Origin: Nitrosomonas sp.
GTDB lineage: Bacteria; Pseudomonadota; Gammaproteobacteria; Burkholderiales; Nitrosomonadaceae
Assembly: GCA_021774205.1 (NCBI GenBank)
Contig: JAJFJI010000027.1
Span: forward strand, 1 to 8,816
Direction: 5' to 3'
Length of the DNA: 8,816 bases
Shown: in pieces, positions 1 to 4,503 of the stretch
How the letters are laid out: each line of letters begins with the position of its first letter
Numbering within the stretch: the first letter of the stretch is position 1
Position numbers and translations under genes: made by a program
Notes under the pieces: model-generated
What the model saw: the letters and a program-made list of their open reading frames with translations, nothing else
What the model was told of the DNA's origin: nothing
Databases searched by the model: none

Positions 1-242
1 TACATTTTGTTGGCGCAGTACTCGAGCCGCTTGATATCGGCGTATTCCCTTTGATATTGGGTCAACGTTCGATCTCCGGATCACCCGTAGGAAGTCCTGC
101 CAGTCTGGAAGCAATGCTGGATTTTGCGGCACAGCACAAAATCAAACCCGCTATTGAAACTTACCATTTCACGCAAGTAAACCAAGCACTCGCCAAGCTA
201 GCTAGCGGAGAAGCTAGATACCGCATTGTGTTGAAGCACTGA
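1..242 (+). CDS. Zinc-dependent alcohol dehydrogenase, C-terminal fragment (5' end outside window)
   Basis: This is the C-terminal part, about 80 residues, of an MDR-superfamily NAD(P)-dependent alcohol/aldehyde dehydrogenase. The frame is open from the window edge (codons from base 3) to a TGA at 240-242, so the apparent TTG start at 51 is internal. Visible family features are the segment VGAVLEPLDIGVFPLILGQR, a G-S-P-V-G-S stretch followed by LEAMLDFAAQHKIKP, and the terminal ARYRIVLKH, which matches the end of the AdhA/YjgB-like cinnamyl-alcohol-dehydrogenase group. That group reversibly oxidises alcohols with a catalytic zinc in the cytoplasm. The zinc ligands and most of the Rossmann fold lie upstream of the window. 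The gene converges on the small minus-strand gene that ends at 259. The family is fairly certain; the substrate is not known. Confidence 0.85.
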   Translation, partial: HFVGAVLEPLDIGVFPLILGQRSISGSPVGSPASLEAMLDFAAQHKIKPAIETYHFTQVNQALAKLASGEARYRIVLKH

Positions 243-258
243 TATTTTGCAGCAAAAC

Positions 259-456
259 TTATCTGGAAAGATAACGATCCGTTGGGGCATCGGTATTATT
301 GCGCTCCGGCCTGTCCCGTTCTGGATGCCCAGCGATTTTTTCTCCTCGGAACTTCTCCTGAGTGAAGTTGCCGCTTTGATAACTGTCCACTGCCCCGTGA
401 TTGTATATCAACAATGTAGAACCGGCTAAAAATAAAAGTATCAGCAAATTTTTCAT
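259..456 (-). CDS. Small signal-anchored hypothetical protein (65 aa)
   Basis: I do not recognise this protein. Residues 1 to about 20 (MKNLLILLFLAGSTLLIYNH) form a short basic N-terminus and a hydrophobic core typical of a signal peptide or membrane anchor. The remaining 45 residues are hydrophilic and charged, rich in R, D, E, N and P, with no cysteines and no obvious domain. The ATG lies only 4 bases after the TAA of the short-chain dehydrogenase, so it would be the second gene of that transcript. No good Shine-Dalgarno sequence precedes it, which suggests translational coupling or a spurious call. The topology and tight spacing favour a real secreted or inner-membrane-tethered peptide. 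The overlapping plus-strand frame over the same bases has no comparable features. Confidence 0.45.
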   Translation of the reverse strand: MKNLLILLFLAGSTLLIYNHGAVDSYQSGNFTQEKFRGEKIAGHPERDRPERNNTDAPTDRYLSR

Positions 457-460
457 ATCA

Positions 461-1276
461 TTAGATTTTCATTTGGCGTCGAATTGCCCAGGAAAATAGA
501 CGGTTACCCAATAACCATCTGGACACGACCGCCGTTTTAGAATCCCAAGGCAACGCATGCCGAATTGGCCGAATTGACTTATTAGCTGCCTTGAGCACTG
601 CCCTGGCGATAATTTCTGGACTAGGCGCTTTGGGTTCGCCAGCCAGTAAACGATGCAAACCATCAATCAGTTTCCGATATACAATTGGATGCGCCACCTG
701 TTTGAGCAATTCAAACTGTATGGCAGCAAATTCAGTTCTGATTAAACCGGGCGCAATGACCACAACATCTATCCCAAATTCTTTGACTTCCCCACGCAGG
801 GCTTCGGACAATGCTTCAATCGCGTGTTTTGATGCAGCATACCAGCCAAAACCAGGAATAGCAATCCTACCCAATATAGATGAAATGTTAATGATGCATC
901 CTGAATTCTGCGCTCGCATATGGGGCAGCACTGCCTGCATAAAACGCGCATAGCCAAAAATATTGACTTCAAACTGATGATGGGCGGCTTCCATCGATAC
1001 ACATTCAATTGCACCTAAGCGGCCGTATCCTGCATTGTTTACCAGCACATCAATCCGTCCTTTGGTTGATATAACATGCGCCACCGCTTTATTGATCGCA
1101 GCTTCATTGGTAACATCCAACTGAACCGGTTCTATGTAATCCGAACGAATTTGTTCCAGCCTGTCAATACGACGCGCCATCACAAAAACGTAAAAGCCTC
1201 TTTCAGCCAACAGCTTAGCCGTCGCTCTTCCGATACCGCTGGATGCGCCGGTAACCAATGCTATCCTTTGTGACAT
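461..1276 (-). CDS. Classical SDR-family NAD(P)-dependent oxidoreductase (271 aa)
   Basis: This is a full-length classical short-chain dehydrogenase/reductase, a cytoplasmic Rossmann-fold enzyme that reduces or oxidises a carbonyl/hydroxyl with NAD(P)H. The cofactor motif TGASSGIG is at residues 9-16, an acidic D54 (DVT) contacts adenine, and NNAG is at 80-83. The catalytic tetrad is N105, S133, Y146 and K150 (YAASK). R35/R36 after beta-strand 2 suggest NADP(H) preference, which is an inference. The length of 271 residues is normal. The C-terminal extension rich in W and R (WDSKTAVVSRWLLGNRLFSW) resembles the membrane-associating tail of some SDRs acting on hydrophobic substrates. The start is supported by a strong TGAGGAGA ribosome-binding site. 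A TTGACA-N17-TATTCT promoter with an overlapping palindrome lies upstream. The substrate cannot be told from sequence. Confidence 0.93.
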   Translation of the reverse strand: MSQRIALVTGASSGIGRATAKLLAERGFYVFVMARRIDRLEQIRSDYIEPVQLDVTNEAAINKAVAHVISTKGRIDVLVNNAGYGRLGAIECVSMEAAHHQFEVNIFGYARFMQAVLPHMRAQNSGCIINISSILGRIAIPGFGWYAASKHAIEALSEALRGEVKEFGIDVVVIAPGLIRTEFAAIQFELLKQVAHPIVYRKLIDGLHRLLAGEPKAPSPEIIARAVLKAANKSIRPIRHALPWDSKTAVVSRWLLGNRLFSWAIRRQMKI

Positions 1277-1281
1277 CTTTT

Positions 1282-1288
1282 CTCCTCA
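1282..1288 (-). promoter_or_regulatory. Strong ribosome-binding site of the SDR gene
   Basis: Read on the minus strand, TGAGGAG lies 5 to 6 bases before the ATG at 1276. It fixes the SDR start and is the best Shine-Dalgarno match in this part of the window. Confidence 0.75.
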
Positions 1289-1311
1289 CATTTTACCAAG
1301 ATTACGAAATC

Positions 1312-1340
1312 AGAATATAATTTGAGTTTGACAGTGTCAA
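1312..1340 (-). promoter_or_regulatory. Candidate sigma70 promoter of the SDR gene
   Basis: On the minus strand a perfect -35 hexamer TTGACA (1335-1340) is followed by a 17 bp spacer and a 4/6 -10 hexamer TATTCT (1312-1317). Transcription would start near 1305, giving a leader of about 30 bases that contains the strong ribosome-binding site. It sits in the 223 bp gap between the divergent SDR and cupin genes. Confidence 0.55.
1328..1340. promoter_or_regulatory. 13 bp palindrome TTGACAGTGTCAA, operator-like
   Basis: This is a perfect inverted repeat of TTGACA around one central base. It covers the -35 hexamer of the SDR promoter on the minus strand, where a dimeric repressor such as a TetR- or GntR-type protein would block polymerase. 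No regulator gene lies in the window, so the binding protein is unknown. Part of the symmetry is inherent, because each arm equals the -35 consensus. Confidence 0.4.
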
Positions 1341-1505
1341 TTGCAGATATTCAGATACCGCTCTTTCGTTTCTCTAAAAGGTAAACATACGTATTTTACA
1401 CATGTTATAAATACCTATTTGACACAATAATGGGGTGAAACGCCGGCAAGCTGAATAGTTTACTCTATTAATGATCACCAAAAGCAGACTATCGGATATG
1501 TGAAA

Positions 1506-1823
1506 ATGAAACCAAAAAATATGTATACATCGATTCCGTATAACCTTAAACAAGAAGTATTTGAACAACTTGCTGGCAATGCGTGTGTAATGATAGAAAG
1601 AATTATTTCTAAGGGTCAAAAATCTCCGCCATCAGGTTGGTATGACCAAGAAAAGAATGAATGGGTTTTAGTTTTAAAAGGTAAAGCGGTATTAGCTTTT
1701 GAGAATCAAGAATCTATTAATCTAAATGAGGGGGATTTCATCAATATCCCACCTCATAAGAAACACAAAGTTGAGTGGACCGATCCTGATAGTGAAACGA
1801 TTTGGCTAGCGGTTCATTATTAA
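1506..1823 (+). CDS. Small single-domain cupin protein
   Basis: This single-domain cupin (about 105 aa) belongs to the group recognised by WYDQ-x4-EWVLVLKG and the ending WLAVHY. The beta-barrel strands are evident: IERIISKGQKSPPSGWYDQ, EWVLVLKGKAVLAFEN, and motif 2 as GDFINIPPHKKHKVEW. In motif 1 the two metal-binding histidines of classic cupins are absent (W-Y-D-Q and N-E-W are there instead), while one glutamate and the motif 2 histidine remain, so metal binding and enzymatic activity are uncertain. The function is unknown; homologues are small cytoplasmic cupins. The start is ambiguous between GTG 1500, ATG 1506 and ATG 1521, with no good ribosome-binding site for any; ATG 1506 is chosen because a weak GGAT precedes it. 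The gene is divergent from the SDR and ends in a hairpin at 1844-1862. Confidence 0.85.
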   Translation: MKPKNMYTSIPYNLKQEVFEQLAGNACVMIERIISKGQKSPPSGWYDQEKNEWVLVLKGKAVLAFENQESINLNEGDFINIPPHKKHKVEWTDPDSETIWLAVHY

Positions 1824-1842
1824 ATGAAAATTCAGGCCGGCC

Positions 1843-2067
1843 TCAGGCTGATGCCTGTTTTTGTACTTTTTTGCCATATTTCTGGCGGAATTTTTCGACC
1901 CTGCCCGCAGTATCTACAATTTTCTGCTTGCCGGTATAGAATGGATGACAAACAGAACAAACTTCAATATTTAACGCTTTGTTGATAGTAGAACGTGTGT
2001 TAAAAACATTCCCACAACTGCATGTTACGGTTATTTCTTGATAATCTGGATGAATATCTGATTTCAT
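1843..2067 (-). CDS. rpmE: 50S ribosomal protein L31, zinc-binding (C+) type
   Basis: This 74-residue protein begins MKSDIHPDYQEITVTCSCGN and carries four cysteines, C16 and C18 (CxC) and C37 and C40 (CSVC). These are the zinc ligands of the C+ form of L31 rather than the cysteine-free YkgM/RpmE2 type. L31 bridges the central protuberance of the 50S subunit and the head of the 30S subunit. The segment HPFYTGKQK is the family signature. It lies downstream of rho, as is common in proteobacteria, but is separated from it by a 396 bp gap holding a foldback element, and it has its own promoter candidate. The leader has a modest GGGAA ribosome-binding site. Its last codons overlap the hairpin that ends the convergent cupin gene. 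Confidence 0.97.
   Translation of the reverse strand: MKSDIHPDYQEITVTCSCGNVFNTRSTINKALNIEVCSVCHPFYTGKQKIVDTAGRVEKFRQKYGKKVQKQASA
1844..1862 (+). terminator. Candidate intrinsic terminator of the cupin gene
   Basis: CAGGC-TGAT-GCCTG forms a 5 bp stem with a 4-base loop and is followed by five T residues, 20 bases after the cupin stop. It overlaps the last codons of rpmE on the other strand. Just left of it the 10 bp palindrome AGGCCGGCCT (1834-1843) provides a second CAGGC arm, allowing an alternative pairing that could help stop rpmE transcripts before their AATTTTCATTT tail. Confidence 0.5.
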
Positions 2068-2091
2068 ATTTTATTCCCTTAGAATCCCTAA

Positions 2092-2116
2092 CGCCGCAAT
2101 TCGCGGATTGCAAAAT
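2092..2116 (-). promoter_or_regulatory. Small hairpin in the rpmE leader
   Basis: On the minus strand GCAAT-CCGCGA-ATTGC can form a 5 bp stem, with a competing CCGC/GCGG pairing inside. It lies between the candidate promoter and the rpmE ribosome-binding site. It could be a regulatory leader fold, such as L31 autoregulation, but nothing in the sequence beyond the position supports a specific mechanism. Confidence 0.25.
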
Positions 2117-2122
2117 TGAGGT

Positions 2123-2151
2123 ATTATCCTTTAATGTGCGAAGCGGCGCAA
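2123..2151 (-). promoter_or_regulatory. Candidate promoter of rpmE
   Basis: On the minus strand TTGCGC (2146-2151, 3/6 to the -35 consensus) is followed by 17 bp and GATAAT (2123-2128, 5/6 to the -10 consensus). Transcription would start near 2116, leaving about 50 bases of leader before the rpmE ATG at 2067. This would let rpmE be expressed independently of rho and of the foldback element upstream. Confidence 0.45.
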
Positions 2152-2193
2152 CTACCGAATTCATTCGCTGCAACAATATGTTAAGAAATACAA

Positions 2194-2218
2194 AACTTGA
2201 CTCGTACGCCGTCAAGTT
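2194..2218 (-). terminator. 8 bp hairpin after rho, weak terminator candidate
   Basis: AACTTGAC (2194-2201) and GTCAAGTT (2211-2218) form a perfect 8 bp stem with a 9-base loop. On the minus strand it is followed by TTGTATTTCTT, a moderately T-rich tail. It lies at the distal edge of the foldback element and competes with it, because GTCAAGTT can instead pair with AACTTGAC at 2450-2457. Confidence 0.35.
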
Positions 2219-2459
2219 AATATTGATGGGCTCAGCGTTACCCAGGTGATTCAAGACAAGGCGTGGTCTGCAGAGAATGGCCACCCCTTTTCAAAGAAGA
2301 CCGCATGCAGGGATTGGATCATCTGGGTAACGCCCTTTGGACGATCCGAGAAGCACTTCCCCGCTTGTCTTAAGCCTCTCTTGGAAAGGGCCAGCCATTC
2401 CCGGCGAAGCGTGCCTAACGGTTCACGGATCGCTGAACCTACCAATACTAACTTGACGG
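2209..2459. repeat. 251 bp foldback element with imperfect terminal inverted repeats (MITE-like or structured RNA)
   Basis: The stretch has no convincing gene. Its ends are inverted repeats: 2209-2237 (starting CCGTCAAGTTA) against 2431-2459 (ending TAACTTGACGG), 25 of 29 positions matching and all four differences being transitions. Inside are two hairpin arms. Arm 1 pairs 2235-2252 with 2316-2333 (GCGTTACCCAG with CTGGGTAACGC, 16/18). Arm 2 pairs 2342-2352 with 2422-2432 (CGATCCGAGAA with TTCACGGATCG, 10/11). Each arm's interior carries a related core, GAATGGC-N3-CCCTTT-N-CAA, near 2274-2293 and, inverted, near 2382-2401. The whole can fold as a three-way junction. It begins 4 bases beyond the rho stop and ends in front of the rpmE promoter. 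I see no clear target-site duplication and no transposase. The symmetry is certain; its nature (non-autonomous transposon, ncRNA or termination element) is inference. Confidence 0.65.
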
Positions 2460-2463
2460 GGCA

Positions 2464-3723
2464 CTATACTCGGCGCATCGAATCGAAGAAATCTGCATTG
2501 TTCTTTGTCGCTTTGATTTTATCAAGCAAAAATTGCATTGCATCCATCTCGTCCATTGGATAAAGTAGTTTCCGCAACACCCAAATCTTTTGCAGCTCAT
2601 CCGCCTTGATTAATAATTCTTCTCTACGAGTACCTGAGCGATTGACATTGATTGCCGGATAAATTCGTTTTTCCGCCATACGCCGGTCAAGATGGATTTC
2701 CATATTACCGGTACCTTTAAATTCCTCATAGATCACGTCATCCATGCGTGAACCGGTTTCTACCAGAGCAGTCGCAATAATGGTGAGCGAACCGCCTTCC
2801 TCAATGTTACGCGCAGCACCGAAAAAACGTTTAGGGCGCTGCAATGCATGCGCATCTACACCACCTGTCAAAACTTTACCTGAAGCTGGCACCACCGTAT
2901 TATAGGCACGAGCTAGACGTGTAATAGAATCCAGCAAGATCACGACATCTTTTTTGTGCTCCACCAGACGCCTGGCTTTTTCAATGACCATATCTGCCAC
3001 TTGTACATGCCGCATGGCAGATTCATCAAAAGTAGAGGAAACCACTTCACCTCTGACTGAACGAATCATTTCAGTTACTTCTTCAGGGCGCTCATCTATC
3101 AACAAAACCAACAGAATAACGTCAGGATGATTAGCCGCTATTGAGTGCGCGATATGCTGTAGCATAACCGTTTTACCCGATTTTGGACTGGCAACTAGCA
3201 AACCACGCTGTCCCTTTCCAATCGGTGCGATCAAGTCAACAATACGGCCAGTCACATTTTCTTCAGACTTGATATCCCGTTCAAGTAACAGTCGATCTGT
3301 TGGAAACAGTGGCGTCAGATTTTCAAATAGAATTTTTTTCTTAGAATTCTCCGGCGGTTCGCTATTTACTTTGTCGACTTTTACCAACGCAAAGTAACGT
3401 TCACCATCTTTTGGGGGACGAATTTCGCCATCAACTGAATCACCCGTGTGCAAATTAAAGCGCCTGATCTGGCTGGGTGATATATAGATATCATCCGGTC
3501 CCGCTAAATATGAGGTATCCGGTGACCGCAAAAAACCAAAACCATCCTGCAGAACTTCCAGGGTACCTTCCCCATAAATACTTTCGCCTTTACGCGCCTG
3601 GTTTTTTAGTAGCGCAAAAATTAGATCTTGCTTTCGTAATCGGTTGGCACCGTCAATTTCATTACTGACAGCCATTTTTATCAATTCAGTAACATGAAGA
3701 TTCTTGAGATCAGATAAACGCAT
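2464..3723 (-). CDS. rho: Transcription termination factor Rho
   Basis: This is a hexameric RNA-dependent ATPase/helicase that ends untranslated transcripts. It has 419 residues, the same length as E. coli Rho, and key residues fall at the same numbers. The N-terminal helical domain covers about 1-47. The cold-shock-like primary RNA site has GFGFLR at 61-66, Y80 and E108/Y110. The Walker A loop ASPKSGKT is at 178-185. D210-E211-R212 carries the catalytic glutamate. Walker B VILLDS is at 261-266, the Q-loop GKVLTGGVD at 282-290, the R-loop follows, and the arginine finger is R366. No residue known to be essential is missing. It lies 159 bp downstream of trxA with its own promoter candidate. 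The ribosome-binding site is weak (ACGAG). The foldback element begins immediately after its TAG. Confidence 0.99.
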   Translation of the reverse strand: MRLSDLKNLHVTELIKMAVSNEIDGANRLRKQDLIFALLKNQARKGESIYGEGTLEVLQDGFGFLRSPDTSYLAGPDDIYISPSQIRRFNLHTGDSVDGEIRPPKDGERYFALVKVDKVNSEPPENSKKKILFENLTPLFPTDRLLLERDIKSEENVTGRIVDLIAPIGKGQRGLLVASPKSGKTVMLQHIAHSIAANHPDVILLVLLIDERPEEVTEMIRSVRGEVVSSTFDESAMRHVQVADMVIEKARRLVEHKKDVVILLDSITRLARAYNTVVPASGKVLTGGVDAHALQRPKRFFGAARNIEEGGSLTIIATALVETGSRMDDVIYEEFKGTGNMEIHLDRRMAEKRIYPAINVNRSGTRREELLIKADELQKIWVLRKLLYPMDEMDAMQFLLDKIKATKNNADFFDSMRRV

Positions 3724-3742
3724 GAAGAAACTCGTGGATAGG

Positions 3743-3772
3743 ATAATAAAAACTAAAAATGAAAGGTTACAA
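3743..3772 (-). promoter_or_regulatory. Candidate promoter of rho
   Basis: On the minus strand TTGTAA (3767-3772, 4/6) is followed by an 18 bp T-rich spacer and TATTAT (3743-3748, 5/6). It would give a very short leader of about 13 bases before the rho ATG, too short for the long autoregulatory leader known for E. coli rho. Transcripts entering from trxA may be the alternative source. Confidence 0.35.
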
Positions 3773-3827
3773 CGTTGTTGGAAGGAAAGTAGTAGCCAGA
3801 CGTGATGGGATGAACAGAAAAGAATTT

Positions 3828-3850
3828 GGCTTAATAAAGATCATTAAGCC
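3828..3850 (-). terminator. Perfect 8 bp hairpin between trxA and rho
   Basis: On the minus strand GGCTTAAT-GATCTTT-ATTAAGCC forms a perfect 8 bp stem with a 7-base loop, 32 bases after the trxA stop. It is followed by AAATTCTTTT, a poor U-tract, so it is at best a leaky intrinsic terminator. It could also act as a 3'-end stabilising fold for the trxA message. Confidence 0.45.
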
Positions 3851-3882
3851 TGCAAAACCACTTGCCAGCAAGAGTAACGGGT

Positions 3883-4209
3883 TTATATGTGACTGTCAAT
3901 AAATGCTGTTAATTGCGACTTTGATAACGCACCAACTTTAGTCGCTTCAATATTGCCGTCTTTGAACAACATTAGGGTTGGAATGCCGCGAATACCATAC
4001 TTTGGTGGCGTATCCTGGTTATCGTCAATATTAAGCTTGGCAATTTTTAAACGATCACCATATTCACTTGCTATTTCATCCAGAATTGGGGCAATCATTT
4101 TACATGGCCCGCACCATTCGGCCCAATAATCGACCAAAACCGGGGTGGTTGATTGTAATACCTCTGCTTCAAATGTTGCATCGGTAACGTAATGAATATG
4201 CTGACTCAT
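3883..4209 (-). CDS. trxA: Thioredoxin 1
   Basis: This is a small cytoplasmic disulfide reductase that is reduced by thioredoxin reductase and passes electrons to ribonucleotide reductase and other targets. Its 108 residues match the family length. The active site WCGPC has C33 and C36. The buried aspartate is D27 (VDYWAEWCGPCK), the cis-proline is P77 in GIPTLMLFKDG, and G92 precedes the last helix (VGALSKSQL). All catalytic features are present, so it is expected to be active. The start is supported by a GAGGAT ribosome-binding site. It precedes rho, a neighbourhood conserved in many beta- and gammaproteobacteria. A hairpin at 3828-3850 may separate the two messages. No clear sigma70 promoter was found upstream in the AT-rich gap. 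Confidence 0.97.
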   Translation of the reverse strand: MSQHIHYVTDATFEAEVLQSTTPVLVDYWAEWCGPCKMIAPILDEIASEYGDRLKIAKLNIDDNQDTPPKYGIRGIPTLMLFKDGNIEATKVGALSKSQLTAFIDSHI

Positions 4210-4503
4210 AAGATCCTCATTTAATTAATCACGTGATAAGTAACGATTGCTACACGTATAGCAGCAGATCAAGAAATAAATGGATTGGCAAAATAACGGT
4301 TTAAAGGTGTCGTTGGTGAGTATAAAACCTATTTAAAACGGATACTATAGAAAAAAATTAAAAAAGGGAAGCGACAACATTATTTTATCCTCCATTTAAC
4401 AAGTCAAAACATGGATAAAAACCATAATTTCCTAGAGATATCTATTATTCCTACAGTACACTAATAATAATTAATTCAACCTATTATCATAAAGGAATAA
4501 AAT
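4210..4503. other. AT-rich intergenic region between fbpC and trxA
   Basis: This stretch of 294 bp lies between the fbpC stop and the trxA start, both on the minus strand, and must hold the fbpC transcript end and the trxA promoter. It has long A/T runs (around 4351-4365) and an AGATATCT palindrome near 4435-4442. A 5 bp inverted repeat, TGCTA/TAGCA, lies near 4249-4264. I see no GC-rich intrinsic terminator and no confident -35/-10 pair. A micro-frame with a strong ribosome-binding site is listed separately. Confidence 0.6.
4345..4395 (-). CDS. Possible micro-ORF upstream of trxA (16 codons)
   Basis: On the minus strand ATG at 4395 opens MEDKIMLSLPFFNFFL and a TAG. A second ATG at 4380 is preceded at 8 bases by GGAGG (4389-4393), the best Shine-Dalgarno in the intergenic gap. 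From that start the product would be an 11-residue hydrophobic, phenylalanine-rich peptide. The reading may be chance in T-rich DNA; a short leader peptide for trxA is only a speculation. Confidence 0.15.
   Translation of the reverse strand: MEDKIMLSLPFFNFFL

Noticed and set aside
51..242. Independent small gene starting at TTG 51
   Set aside because: The frame is open back to the window edge and the residues match the C-terminal region of a zinc alcohol dehydrogenase, so 51 is not a start.
259..274. TTATCT-GGAA-AGATAA hairpin as terminator between the convergent genes at the left end
   Set aside because: The stem is only 6 AT-rich pairs, no T-run follows on the plus strand, and it overlaps the end of the small minus-strand gene; not enough to call.
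591..953. Plus-strand frame antisense to the SDR gene
   Set aside because: The minus strand carries an intact SDR with all catalytic motifs; this frame has no features of its own.
1374..1619. Minus-strand 81-codon frame over the cupin start
   Set aside because: It is antisense to the cupin 5' region, with composition typical of AT-rich shadow reading and no ribosome-binding site.
2251..2445. Minus-strand 64-codon frame inside the foldback (GTLRREWLALSKRGLRQ...)
   Set aside because: It lies wholly within paired repeat sequence, has no recognised motif and no clear ribosome-binding site; the inverted repeats explain the sequence better.
2209..2459. Known stable RNA such as 6S RNA, 5S rRNA, RNase P RNA or tmRNA
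   Set aside because: None of the conserved sequence landmarks of those RNAs is seen; only the presence of pairing is shared.
2246..2563. Plus-strand 105-codon frame across the foldback and the rho 3' end
   Set aside because: Half of it is antisense to the conserved C-terminal coding region of rho and the rest is repeat; no domain features.
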